A stretch of DNA of 64,000 bases, from contig OY986435.1 of NCBI GenBank assembly GCA_963920525.1, positions 268,674,299 through 268,738,298 on the forward strand, written 5' to 3'. Below, in pieces: positions 22,638 to 34,276 of the stretch. The notes beneath the pieces are model-generated. The model saw nothing but the letters and a program-made list of their open reading frames with translations, ran no database searches and was not told the origin of the DNA. The position numbers and the translations under genes are program-made. The number at the start of each line of letters is the position of its first letter. Positions within the stretch are counted from its first letter, which is position 1. This DNA is from Dichetophora obliterata (Eukaryota > Arthropoda > Insecta > Diptera > Sciomyzidae).

Positions 22638-23891
22638 TTAGAGCACCCATGAAATATATGGAATGTGCAAAAGTGTTATTTTCTTCGCTCCCCGCGCATT
22701 TTCGTAGAGAACTCGTCTAAAAAATAAGATCTGCAAAAAAAACTGGGTGCGTCTAGTGGTAAAATGCCAGTCGCATTTGACTTAAAGCCTCAAAAACACA
22801 CTTTAAAAAAGTTAAAAATATTTTTGATCTGTAACTCTTTTAAAAAGTGTTTAAAGTGGTTCGTGATTGGGACTTTAAATTTAAGAATAACCTAGCCAAT
22901 AACAACAGTGTATAAACTTTTGACCAACTTGTATTATTTATGGTAAAATCAACGTTTAAAGACAAGATTTTTGAAATTTTTTGAGCACCTTTTTTGCAAA
23001 AACGGTTGCTTTTATGGTTTTCGTACGGATAAAATTATGTGCTCTATTTCATAATAGAGAGAATTAAGTAAAGTTTAAATGAACAATTTTTTTTATACAA
23101 AATATTTATTTTTGGTGCCGATAACGCGGTTCAAAGTAAGAATATATAAACATTAATTAAAAAAATTTGAGATACAGTTTTGAAATTATGTGAACATATA
23201 AATAAATTCATTCTCAAGCCAAGTAAAGCATAACTGCATGCTCAACTTATCCAAAGACATTCAGTATTTCTAGTCGTACAGTTTTTTTAAAACATTTTGA
23301 ACCTAAATAAGGTGCATATTGTTGACATTTTAACAATTTATAAAGTGACAGCATGATATAGAGAACTGCAGATGAAGTATTGCGCATGTCTGCCATCTTT
23401 GCTGTGACGTAAAAGGTGCTTATTGGTAGCAACGTAGCCACAATTTATTCATAGGGTGTGAAGATTTTAAAATGTGGACATTTTCTTAAAAAATCTTGTT
23501 TTACTGAAATGAAATATATATTGTTAAATAAAGCACATGTCCAAAATGAAGTAAATATATTTTTTAGTACTGTTTGCGAAAAAAATTTGCATATTTTGTA
23601 GGGGTGTTTTTCCCATTTTTAGCGCTTTACACAAAAAGCGGCTACATTGCTTGATGTGCTCGACAGAATTTTGACTGTTTGTTCATTTTCATTTTGCTAT
23701 CTTCGTCTCTTATTGACATTTTTTTTAATGTATTCTTCAAGTGTCACATCTGACGAGCATCAATGACGAGGTGCGCAGTAAATTTTTTTCGTTGCACCGG
23801 GAATACCTTATCTGTAGTTCTTTGTATCATGTAGTTATAGTGTTTGGCGTTCGCAACTATATCAAATAAATTGTGAAAATGGAAAACAGCC

Positions 23892-24197
23892 ACTTGGGAG
23901 GAAAGTGAAAATTATCTTGCTGCAAAATTTATTATTAAAAAATTATTAGTCGTTAATGATATTGAAGAACGTGGCGTAGCATTAATTTCACGTTTTCATA
24001 CCATTTTAACTCACCAAGAAGAGCAGAAAGAGTTTATCCTACATGCAATGGAGAAATGTTATAAAAATTTTCCATCCAATAATTTTTCTAAGACAAAATT
24101 TTTACAATATTTTGATAAAAATTACCCAAAACAAAATTCCAGTTGTAAAAATGAAAAATTAACTTTTAGATATTTGTTTAATGTTCTTTGTTCTTAA
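23892..24197 (+). pseudogene. C-terminal tail of an unnamed insect protein family
   Basis: An open frame without a start codon encodes about 101 residues to a TAA at 24195-24197. It begins TWEESENYLAAKFIIKKLL. The diagnostic core is VVNDIEERGVALISRF, then LTHQEEQKEFILHAMEKCY. I recognise the pattern NDxAERGVxLxxxF...EEQxxFxLQ from uncharacterised predicted insect proteins, but I do not know a named family or function. An AG just before the open frame (AAAACAG) could be a splice acceptor; otherwise the copy is 5'-truncated. It lies inside the long-TIR element, so it may be the tail of that element's own transposition protein. A second relic of the same family lies at 41440-42210 on the minus strand. 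Confidence 0.6.
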
Positions 24198-24391
24198 ATG
24201 TGTTACCAATGATTTAACTTAAAACATAATAAATATTATTTCTGCTTGAATTATATTATTAACTATAATTGAATTGTATAATTTTTTTGTATTAATGTTT
24301 TTAATTATTGTTTTATATATTCTTACTTTGAACTGCGTTATTATAAAATAAAGCACATCATTTATTCCGTTCGAAAATCATAATGGCAACC

Positions 24392-25082
24392 TGAAAAGTT
24401 AATGATGGCATATTTTAATTACAATATTGTTTTTAATAATTCTAAAAAAAATAATATTTTTTAGAATTATGTATAAGCTTAATGCCAATTAAGTTCATGA
24501 AGCAACAGGTTGCAACAACAATAAGTTCTTTGCAGAACAAACCACCAAGCAGACTAGACAGCTGTTTCGTTGATAGCTACATCAACTCATCAGTAGTCTT
24601 CTGTGGCTTCTGCAGTACCATCCACTTTGATAAGCTTATACTAACACCTTCTGTTTAATTAAAACAGAATTATGTGCTGTATGTCGCCTTTCAAAGCAAT
24701 GTTTTTCTACTACTTTGCAAAAGCAAAGGTTCAAAAAAGCGACTGCATTGATTCTGCAAAGACTTGTTTGTTGTGCTCTTTGTTTACTTCTTTATCACGA
24801 ATCAATCTAGGCTCCAACAGTTCGCTGGTATAAACCATGGAAGGCGTGAAGAAAGTTTTTTGAAAAAAGTTGTTTTATGTGTAGAGACATAATAACATAC
24901 TTGTTTTCATAGGTCGGGCTCGCACCAGTGTTTACATGAAAAGTTAATGATGGCATATTTTAATTACAATATTGTTTTTAATAATTCTAAAACAAATAAT
25001 ATTTTTTAGAATTATGTATAAGCTTAATGCCAATTAAGTTCATGAAGCAACAGGTTGCAACAACAATAAGTTCTTTGCAGAA
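24392..25082. repeat. 146-bp direct repeat pair
   Basis: 24392-24537 and 24937-25082 are nearly identical in the same orientation. Both run from TGAAAAGTTAATGATGGC to AGTTCTTTGCAGAA, with about one difference seen. The 399 bp between them match neither copy. The second copy abuts the right inverted arm of the surrounding element. This could be a duplication created by an insertion or by gap repair. Confidence 0.8.
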
Positions 25083-25438
25083 AACTTTTGAAAAAAAAGG
25101 TGCTCAAATAATTTCAAAAATCTTGTCTTTAAACGTTGATTTTACAACAAATAATACAAGTTGGTCAAAAGTTTATACACTGCTGTTATTGGCTAGGTTA
25201 TTCTCAAATTTAAAGTCCCAATCACGAACTACTTTAAACACTTTTTAAAAGAGTTACTGATCAAAAAAAATTTTAACTTTTTTAAAGTGTGTTTTTGAGG
25301 CTTTAAGTCAAATGCGACTGGCATTTTATCACTAGACGCACCCAGTTTTTTTTGCAGATTTTATTTTTTAGTTTTTTTCTCCACGAAAATGCGCGGGGAG
25401 CGAAGAAAATAACACTTTTGCACATATGGGTGGTCTAA

Positions 25439-26393
25439 TATATATATATATATAAAAACAAGCTCAAAATTTATTGAAGAAAATTTTTTTTAAAATATTA
25501 AATGTGAAAATTAAAATCGTCCAGTGATCTGTAAAGGTCTGTAAAGGCCAGTAAATTTCTTCAAAAGAGGGTCGTGCTCGGAAATAATTGGCGACAAACG
25601 TTTTAAAGAAGACAATTTAAAATTTGCTCCATTCTATCTGATGAGCTTCAATGCCTCACTAACCTTAAATTAATTTTCTAGTTTAATTTTTCGAGTTTTT
25701 CAAAATTACTACAAAATCGTTCATTTTACAGACAAAATATGCTTTAAAACAAATGAAATACCTTACAATTATTCGTCAGTAAAGTGTCAGAACTTAAATA
25801 TTTGTCTAACAACAACCAAGATATGATACGAAACTACCCGTAAAAACTTCTTAATTTTCGGCCCCTTTTGTTCATTCCCAAATAACCCAAAAACCTTTTG
25901 AAAAAAAAGAAAACTTTTGAAAAAAAAATCGCGAGCATAAAATTTTGCATTGATTTAACTGGATAATGTCAAATGCCCCCTCAAAGAAAAAGTCCGGTTT
26001 AATATAGAAACAGCAAGTGATACAGTATGACCTCAGAAATTAGAAGCTGTATGTAAATCGGGAACTTCTAGATGCGGAGGTAAAATTTTAAAAGTTGAAT
26101 TTATGATAAGATTGCTCAAGTAATAACTTAATGATTAGAATACAATATCCTAATTTCACAAGCTATAGTATTTTGAAAATACAGCTCTAGTGTTAAATAA
26201 AAGATACATGAACAGTTGCATGAACCTAGAAAATTAGAATAATTTTTTTTTTATTATTATATTTATTATTTATTTGGACGATTTGTTGACATTTAAGACA
26301 TAAATCTTTTATATGCCGCATATACAAAATAGATAACAACTAATTAAATGAACTATAACAAATTATTAATTTTAAAGTAATTATAAAGATATT
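25439..26393. other. Gene-free AT-rich stretch
   Basis: After an (AT)n tract to about 25455 I see no gene, ends or repeats that can be supported. Confidence 0.5.
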
Positions 26394-27344
26394 AGAGTAA
26401 CTTTGGGTAATGTGATAAAGGTATTTTTATTTTTATAATTACGCGTAATTTTCTTACCTTTGCTTATACCGCATTACACAGAATAGTTTTTTGATGCATT
26501 GTGCAGTGTATTACGACTTCGGCGCTCTATGGCGTTACCCAATCTGGAGATTTTTCAACACAATGAAAAAAAGCCATGTAACCCTTCTTAATGAACTTGG
26601 CGGGTAAAGAGATATAACACGTTCGGATAATGTGATATACCTTATCACACGGTGAAAAAATATAATCAAAGGCAACTGAGTACGTATACGCAAGTAAAAA
26701 CTTTACAAAAAAATAGCTTAAATAGCTGATAGGTTTATCACTGCTCTCTGCTTATTACAGCGTTTGCAACTGGAACTTCAAATGTCTTTGACGCCAACAG
26801 TGAGACCATTGCTCCTTTTCTGACTGCCAAAATAGCCTTATTGCCAAATTGTTAATTCATTCTGGGTCCCACTTACGTATCTGTCCTTTGTTTGGCAACA
26901 TCTGCAAATTATTATAATAACAATTTCTAATTGATAACTCAGACGGGTATGTCATATTACCCAACTTTGACTATATTACCATAGCCAAATTCGGTTTTCA
27001 AAACAATCAGGATATTTTTTTTATAAAAATACACTTCAGAAAATAACGAACTCAACTCATTTATGGTAAACTATATTCAAACACTAACAAATTAATATAT
27101 TCAAGCTTCCAATTCTGCTTCAGTTTTCTCATACTTCACCCACAAAGCGCTCTCAAAAAAAAAATACCGACTGCACCGACAAAACAATTTCCCAACAATA
27201 AGAGCAAACACAGCGAATAAGAGCGCATGTAAAACAGCAGCATGTGCCTATTTGTGTTACCATTATGATAATATATATATTCTAGTCAAAATATGCAGGT
27301 GTATCACATTACCCGAACATATTACGATACCCGAATATACTCTA
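26394..27344. mobile_element. ~950-bp element with repeated GGGTAATGTGATA words
   Basis: The left end reads TAGAGTAACTTTGGGTAATG, and the right end read inward starts TAGAGTATATTCGGGTATCG. Inside, GGGTAATGTGATA and variants (CGGATAATGTGATA, CATATTACCC, TATCACATTACCCG) occur at least five times, mostly near the ends and in both orientations. There is no coding capacity. This is probably a MITE with subterminal transposase-binding repeats; the target duplication is not clear. Confidence 0.6.
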
Positions 27345-28639
27345 TTCAAAAATATTTAGATTACTTTACTGAGTTATCATAAACAAGTGAAAACAGTTCA
27401 GTTATTTAAGGATAAAATAAGAAAGAAAACTGACTCAAATATAACTTCAAATCATTCAGATAATAATGCAAACAATTTTAAGAAAGAAATTAAAAATTAA
27501 TTTAAGTTTAAATAAAGGATAAATAGATCAGAAACAGGAAAAAGAGAGTTAAGAGAAATAGGTGAATATTAAATGCTTAAAGTGCTTAGTGTTGGAAATA
27601 GTTTTCATGTTGCTTGTAAGTGCAGGGGCGTACCGAGGCCATTTTGATTGGGGGCATCAATGTATTTCGGCCGACTGGATACCCTTAAGTCCCGGCTTTT
27701 TTTTATATACAACATAGTTGAATTATAAAAAGTTACTCATCCGTTCGATCAATATAAATAAATCTTAAGGGGTCTTTTTCATTTGAACGGCTAAGAAAAA
27801 CACTTTGTAACTATTTTTACTAAAAACTTTTTTTAATGATTAAAAAGAAACTTGTGTACATCAAAAAATATATAATTAAGTATGTTTTGAATTTTTTTTT
27901 TTTGTATGGCCTTTTATCTGCTTTCTTAAGCTTTCCGCAATTTGGACATCATTTTTCGAATCCAAAAAGGTGGCAACGATTTCTCAGCTTTTACAACAGG
28001 TAGCAGGTAATTTTTTTAGTTCATCTAAACGATAATACTTGAAACTATTAGATTACGTATAATCAGCCAACTAAACCTCATAACTGTTTTTGGCGCCATT
28101 TTTAAAACCAACATTGAAAAATTAGCCTATTTCTTTACATTTCTAATACTCTAAAAATTCGAGTTTTAGGTTTTAATAGATGATTGTAAGTCATAATCTT
28201 AGAGATTTTACAATACTAAATATAATGCAAATTAGTTTCAGCTCATACGGCCTTTTTCATTAATCTTTGGTACCGTTTTAAGAAATCCTGAAATTTTTTA
28301 CCCACATATAGTAACACATTTCAATCTTTCGATCTTTTTCAAGTGACGAAGATCCCTTAAAGGCAGTTTTTATATTGTTCCCTCCTATCAAAGAAAATAA
28401 AATAAAAGTATTTCAATATTATCGAATCAGCATTTAAAAATTGGTTTTCGTTTTTATTTTAAAAATTCATAGGTTATATGTGTTAAAAAATAAACAGGAC
28501 TTTCAATTTCTTTGACATTTTTATTTTAATTTCTTAAATTAATTAAAAAAATAGTAATTTAAATAGAAAACGCAAACTTAATTTTTAAGTATAACATGTA
28601 AACATTAATTCCTCTTTTTTTAGTGTAGCCCATTGCAGT

Positions 28640-29560
28640 GCAATATTTTCTTAGTTAATGAGATCAACTATGTGCTTTTCCGATGAAAGTGTTAATAAGT
28701 CATTAAGACGTGAGTCACTTTGCGTGGTTCTTAAATAATTTTTAACTGATTTTTATTTCCTGAACATTCTCTCATTTCCTGAAACAGTAACAGGTACTGT
28801 GCACAGCAAACGCGATATTTTGTTAACTGCAGGAAGAGATTTTTTATTTCATTCTGAAACATTAGCTGTACCCGATAGAGTTTCTACGCATTCGCATAGA
28901 TCATAGAATACTTCAAATTCCGCTTTCAATTGAAGTGAATCCAACAAACAATTTTTTGGTAACAATTTTATTGATTCTATAATTCGCTTTTGGGTCAAGT
29001 TATCAGAAGATAAAATTGGATTAAAGAGTTCATACAGAGGCTTTATTGTTTCTAAGCAACTACTTAATTTATCTCGCATCAGTGAGGTTACCTTATCCAA
29101 TACAAGTTTAAATTCTCTTCTGTAAAAACAGTTCATCGAGAAATAAGCCGCGTTGGCATTGTTATCATCCAAACGTTTAAGCATCGAGAATTGAGAATTC
29201 CTTTTCAGCATCAACATAAAAAGATTTTAACAATGCAACAGCACTACTAATAAGGTTATCCCTACCTTCAGAGTCCGTATTTATTTTTGCTAATGATTTA
29301 AGGGTACAAGAAATAAATTTCATAGGATCTCAAATATTCAGTTCAACGGCTTCAAGAGATTCAGTCAGGAGTTTCATATTTACTCGCACATTTTTTATAA
29401 AAAATAAGACTTACATATAATAAAGTCTACAGAAATGAGTTGGTTTATAGCGAATATGCAGCATTTTGAGTCCACTTGTCAATTTTCATAAAGCTTTGAG
29501 AAATTTCGTTTAGAACATCAACAATGACATAAAGCGATGCATTTATAATAAATGAATTTT
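28640..29560 (-). pseudogene. hAT-family (ZMYM1-like) transposase fragment
   Basis: On the minus strand, pieces in different frames give VIVDVLNEISQSFMKIDKWT (about 29530) and LESLEAVELNI. An open block at 28849-29217 has EFKLVLDKVTSLMRDKL and KRIIESIKLLPKNCLLDSLQ. After a frameshift comes LPAVNKISRLLCTVPVTVSG, NERMFRK and NYLRTTQSDSRLNDLL. The last part is the hAT C-terminal dimerisation region, whose usual core is LPVTxxxNERxFSxLKxIKxYLRxxxxxxRL. An in-frame stop follows the K of MFRK. Upstream catalytic parts are not recognisable. The nearest relatives I recall are hAT proteins of the ZMYM1/DUF4371 type. Confidence 0.78.
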
Positions 29561-30257
29561 TAATGCGGATTTAAATATGGTGTTCTTTTTACCATCATCT
29601 CGAAATTAAAAGTTAAAACGGACCTTTTTTTCAATAATTTGACTAAATCCTTTAAATTCATTATTTATTTATTTATTATAATTGTATTTAAATTAAAATG
29701 TTAAGTCTATGAAATTAAAGATTTTACTTCAAAGTTCTTGAGCTAAGAAAATTTCTTTTAATATGTAGGCCGATTTCGATCATTAAATTTTTTATTACAA
29801 ATGTTGTGTATATCTGGATAAAAATTTCAATCTCAGAAAGCTCTACAAAAATGTATTAGCTAGGTTTTAAAAAAGGGAATATGTGTGACGACTGAGTAAA
29901 TCTTTGTCCGTATGGGCTTGTTTTATTCTACTTATTTTTCAACTGTTTGACAAGGTATTTGTATCAAAGACTGTTATCATTAAGCTGTATCCAAAAACTT
30001 AAACATTAATCATTATTTTATGATTTTCAAGTTGTTGCTCAGATATAAAAATAGTAATCTTAATTTATTAATTTTTTTAGTCAAACAATTGGACTTAAAA
30101 TGGTCCATTTTTTTAATTTAGTCCGCTGCTCTCTTTTACATTACTATGCATTACTATTTCCGTACTTGTTTAACAAAATTTTTACTACTTTTCTGAACTT
30201 TTTCTGCATTTTGTCACAAAGGACCACTGGATTCGTTTATAACAATTCAACGCTGAT

Positions 30258-30461
30258 ACGACTTAAAACGAGTTGGCCGACTGAAGTTTGTTTAAGGTAC
30301 GACTGAAAAAGAGTTGTCCTAATGAAGTTTGTATAAGGCACGACTGAAAGTGAGTTACCCGAGTAAGTTGGTTTAAGGTACGACTAAAAGTGAATTGGCA
30401 GACTGAAGATAGTTTTGGGTATGAATTAAAATGAAATAGCCGACTAAAGTTGGTTTTTGTT
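30258..30461. repeat. Five 41-bp tandem repeats
   Basis: The unit begins ACGACTGAAA and contains GCCGACTGAAGTTTGTTTAA. Five diverged copies follow one another at 40-41 bp. The word GCCGACT appears again nearer the hAT right end (about 30563). The copies lie subterminally in the hAT element and could be transposase-binding repeats. Confidence 0.7.
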
Positions 30462-30840
30462 ATGAAAAGGGCAATAAAAGGTACGACTGGCTTTGATGCG
30501 TTCATAATTATTATTTATAAAAATCAATATTTTAAAAAATTTTAGTAAAAAAAACTAATTAGGCCGACTCTAAAATAGTAAGGAGGGTAGTCTACCCCCT
30601 CCCCCGCTAGTTACGCCCCTGCTCCCCTGAATGTGGCCGAAGTGTGTGACACTAGTTTTCTATCTTGTTTTCTTTTGTTTGACATTCGATGGTAGCAGCT
30701 AGAACTGTCACTCCTGCACGGTTAGAAATCTTGGAACAAATTTTAATACAAGCAAAGTATTACAGATATTTTTAATACAAATAGTATTAAATTAAATACT
30801 TGTCAATTGATTACAAAATGTTTAAATCTATTTTGTTATA

Positions 30841-32126
30841 TTGGGGGTTGGAATTAGTTTTAAAGGTTTTCTAAGAGATGGCGTAACTATCAATAGATCG
30901 CATCGGGCACACCTGTGACTATATTCATTTCAAAGCACATTGTCTAAGCTTCATTTTTCAGTATGTGTCATTCCACTGAAGTGTAAACAACATATATTTT
31001 TTTCTCTGTGAACATGTCGACTTTCGTTCCAACAAAACGCAATTTGCGGGAAGGTTTACTTTTGTGCTTCCATTTGAAGAAAAAAGCGGTTGAAGCACAA
31101 CGCACGCTTACTGAGGCTTACGGGGACTATGCTCCATCGATTTCTACTTGTGAGTACTGGTTCCGTCGGTTTAAAAGTGGTGATTTTGATACGGAAGACA
31201 AAGAGCGTCCGGGCCAGCTGAAAAAATTTGAAGATGAGGAATTGGAGGCTTTGCTCGATGAAGACCCGTGTCAAACCCTTCAAGAATTGTCAGAATCATT
31301 GGGAGTCGACTTATCAACGGTCGGCAAACGCTTGAAGGCCATGGGAATGATTCAAAAGCAAGGAAATTGGGTGCCGTACCAGTTGAAGCCGAGAGACGTT
31401 GAACGGCGATTTTGCATGTGCGAACAAATGCTTCAACGGCATAAAAGGAAGAGTTTTTTGCATCGTATTGTCACTGGCGATGAAAAGTGGATCCATTACG
31501 ATAATCCTAAGCGAAAAAAATCGTGGGGACCACCCGGCCATGCATCAACATCGAGGGCCAAGCCGAATATTCATGGCGCCAAGCTTATGCTGTGTATTTG
31601 GTGGGATCAGAAGGGTGTCGTGTACTATGAGCTGCTAAAACCTAACGAAACCATCACTGGGGAACGCTACCAACAACAATTGATGCAATTGAGCCGAGCA
31701 TTAAAGGTTAAACGGCCGGAATATGCCAAAAGACACGACAAAGTGGTTTTTCAACATGACAACGCACGGCCACATGTTGCAAGAACCGTCAAGGAAACGT
31801 TGGAGGCGCTGAATTAGGATGTGCTACCCCACCCGCCTTATAGCCCAGACATAGCCCCTTCCGACAACCACCTATTCAGATCGATGACGCATGGCTTGGC
31901 TGAGCAGCGCTTCACTTCTTACGAGGATACCAAAAAATGGGTCGATTCGTGGATTGCCTCAAAAGATGAATCGTTCTTCCGGCGCGGAATCCATATGCTG
32001 CCAGAAAGATGGGAAAATGTTGTAGCTAACGATGGACAATACTTTGAATAATATACATTGTACCGTTGTTTCTAAATAAATGCTCAAAAACCGAAAAAAA
32101 CCTTTAAAATTAATTCCAACCCCCAA
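30841..32126 (+). mobile_element. mariner element, 1286 bp
   Basis: The ends are inverted repeats of about 30 bp with one mismatch, starting TTGGGGGTTGGAATTA. TA lies directly outside both ends (30839-30840 and 32127-32128). The length and a single ~345-codon gene fit a complete mariner. It is nested in the MITE at 30717-32507, so it arrived after that MITE. Confidence 0.93.
31014..32051 (+). pseudogene. mariner transposase (DD34D), one in-frame stop codon
   Basis: The frame runs from ATG at 31014 (MSTFVPTKRNLREG) to TAA at 32049-32051, 345 codons, the usual mariner size. It is interrupted only by TAG at 31815-31817, where relatives have Trp (TGG to TAG is one base). The N-terminal half shows the helix-turn-helix region (STCEYWFRRFKSGDFD, LGVDLSTVGKRLK). 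Next come WVPYQL, for the mariner WVPHEL motif, and TGDEKWIHYDN with the first Asp. FQHDNARPH has the second, and YSPDIAPSDNHLF the third, 34 residues on. No frameshift is seen. The enzyme would bind the terminal repeats and insert at TA. With the stop codon, the product would lack the third catalytic residue. An alternative GTG at 31008 is in frame but ATG is preferred. Confidence 0.95.
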
Positions 32127-32509
32127 TACATTTTAATACAGTTTAAATATTACAACGATATTTTATACACTTGGAACTAGTTCCATACTTTGGTAAATAT
32201 TGTGTTTAATTTTTAAGACATGCTGTATGTAATATATTTCAATAGAATTTTGTATTAAATTTGAATACAATTCAAATATTAAAATACAATTTTATACCCT
32301 TTGGAATTAATTTCATACTATTGTTAGTATTATAATTAATTTTTAATACAAAATCAGTATTAAAAATAAATACGAACTGAGCATTAAATTTCAATAAAAA
32401 TTTTGATTAAAAATCATTTTTAATTTTTGTCGAGTATTTAATTTTAATATAATTTTGGTGTGCTAAGCCAAAAAGTATTAAAATTTATTCCAAGATTTCT
32501 AACCGTGTA

Positions 32510-33689
32510 CCTAATAGTTATTGTATCATCATTGTTTGTTTGAATTGAATTTTAACTGCAACAATAGCGCCCTCTACGAGTCGTTTTTCTGGTCGTTCTT
32601 TTCAGAAAATTTGTAATCGCGATTATATTAAGGCGAAAGGAACGCAGCTAATGTTATTATCTCTTATTAAAGAACATTTTATTTTATATATAAATTGATT
32701 TTTTTATAATCTTTTCCAATTTAAGTTATGATCAGTATTAAAAAATTTTTTGATAGATAAATTTATAAATTCAAATTGAATAATTTGATAAAAAATGCAG
32801 TAAAGTAAAGTTATGCACAGTAATGATGCAAATAATGTCACTACAAGCTGCAATTAAAACCCTTCTTATTTTCGCTGACTTTTTGGCACAGACAGAGGCT
32901 CTTATGGCCAGTAAAAGAGCGGAATTGGAAAAAAACAGGCATTTCGGGGGATAAATTAGAGCAGCTCTTGCCTTACAAAAGGTTAACAGACAATCGTCCC
33001 ACTAATGCTTTGATAAATCCTTAAAACACATTTCAAGTAAGCATAAAATATGATTTTTTTTTAGCTATGTACGAACAAAAAATATTTACTCATGGTATGA
33101 TATGGGATATGAATTTATTTGATCAATGGGGCATTACACTAGGCAAGCAATTGGCAAAAGTAATTGAGCCTGAGTTAACAAAACAGGATACGGTGTCATC
33201 TTAGAATACATCTACTAACGGTTTCATAAACTTCATAAGATGAAGCTGGGAAACAGAAACTGCTTTGCATACAAAAAGTTAAAAGAAAATCCTATAAATG
33301 TAATCTAGAAAAGGTATTTCTTGCGTTAGTATTGAAAATTCAGTTGCTCATATAATTTATTATTATTTTTCGTGTGTGAACAACACTGTCACCAGCAAGA
33401 ACCAGAAATAAATTTTGAAACAAAGTTATTTTCCTAGATTTTGCGAACGTTTAAGAGATGCGCAAAAACTGAAATTTTAAAAGCGTTAATATTTTTATTT
33501 CTCAAAACCTAAGAACTTGCCAAGTTCTAAGGTTTTTGTTTCGTTTCTTAACTTCTAGGTCTAAAATTTAATCGATTTTACTTATAGTACATAAATTTAG
33601 CTTACTAGATGATATTTTTATCAAGATAGAATTGAAAATGGCTCATATACTTACTGTTTATTCCAAATAAAGTTGAAAATATAAAATTA
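32510..33689. other. Gene-free AT-rich stretch
   Basis: I see no coding motif or paired ends here. It separates the mariner-bearing MITE from the Helitron cluster. Confidence 0.5.
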
Positions 33690-34159
33690 CTAGCTGATAT
33701 AACCGGTGTTACTCGGGGGAAAAAACGTAAAACTTTGATGTTTAGGTTTTATTCGTTCAGAAGATAAGGAATTTTAGCCAGAAAAAATAAGTTTTTGACG
33801 TAAAGCGTATGGAAATATGCAAAATGGTTTTTTGTCATTCTAAGGAAATGGCGTTATTAGAAAAAGACGTTTTACTAAAAATTTGTGCAATCTTGAAGAT
33901 ATGTGAATTTTTTTGGTGTCAAAATTACAGAATTTTTTAAAATAAATTAAACGAAGCTTTTCGCTAAAAACGTATGCTAGTTGATTGATTTCCCATACTT
34001 GTAAAATTGTGGAAGAGGCGTGGTCAAAACTAATTAAGCCAAAGCATAATCTAAGATTCAAGTAAAATGTGAGCCAAATTTTAGTTAAGTCCGTTCAGCC
34101 GTTAAGATTTGTACAATATTCTGGTCAAACAAACAGAAAATGATTTTTATTAATGTAGA
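33690..34159 (-). mobile_element. 470-bp non-autonomous Helitron
   Basis: Read on the minus strand, the element starts TCTACATTAATAAAAATC at 34159 and ends GGTTATATCAGCTAG at 33690. It is flanked by A on the 5' side and T on the 3' side. TC start, CTRR end (CTAG here) and insertion between A and T are Helitron rules. Just inside is the phrase CTGTTTGTTTGACCAG, shared in type with the other Helitron 5' ends here. There is no coding capacity. Confidence 0.75.
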
Positions 34160-34276
34160 TTAGTAACTTTCATGTCATTTTTTTTCCGTGAATTTTTCCG
34201 ATATTTTTAAAGCTATTTTGCTATTTGGGGCAAAGAAAAATCCAATAAATAAGAGATTATTTAAATCGGTCCAGCC

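Larger units (their letters stand above)
22638..25438. mobile_element. 2.8-kb element with ~360-bp terminal inverted repeats
   Basis: The block 22638 to about 22995 is repeated as its reverse complement at about 25085-25438 with only scattered differences. Shared words include TTCGCTCCCCGCGCATTTTC, CAGTCGCATTTGACTTAAAG, TTCGTGATTGGGACTTTAAA and AAAGACAAGATTTTTGAAAT. The outer ends read TTAGAGCACCCAT and TTAGACCACCCAT, and both abut (TA)n tracts. Any TA-type duplication therefore cannot be measured. The interior carries a protein relic at 23892-24197 and a 146-bp direct duplication next to the right arm. The long, near-identical arms and the coding relic point to a DNA transposon whose superfamily I could not assign. 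Confidence 0.85.
27623..30621 (-). mobile_element. Decayed hAT element, CAGGGGCGTA ends
   Basis: The left end is CAGGGGCGTACCGAGG and the right end is the reverse complement of CAGGGGCGTAACTAGCGGGG. CAGGGGCGTA is a typical hAT terminus. A hAT transposase relic lies between them on the minus strand. The 8-bp flanks (TGTAAGTG and CTCCCCTG) do not match, so the target duplication has decayed or the two ends come from different copies. A 41-bp tandem repeat lies near the right end. Confidence 0.7.
30717..32507. mobile_element. ~500-bp MITE hosting a mariner
   Basis: The left end starts CACGGTTAGAAATCTTGGAA and the right end is its reverse complement with one mismatch over about 33 bp. TA follows the right end (32508-32509); the left flank is TG, probably a decayed TA. 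The interior is rich in TTTTAATACAA words. Subtracting the mariner and one TA leaves about 503 bp. Its outer CACGGTT resembles the MITE at 7709-8141. Confidence 0.82.

Noticed and set aside
31056..31638. Open frames on both strands inside the mariner
   Set aside because: They overlap the transposase frame in other phases and show no motif.
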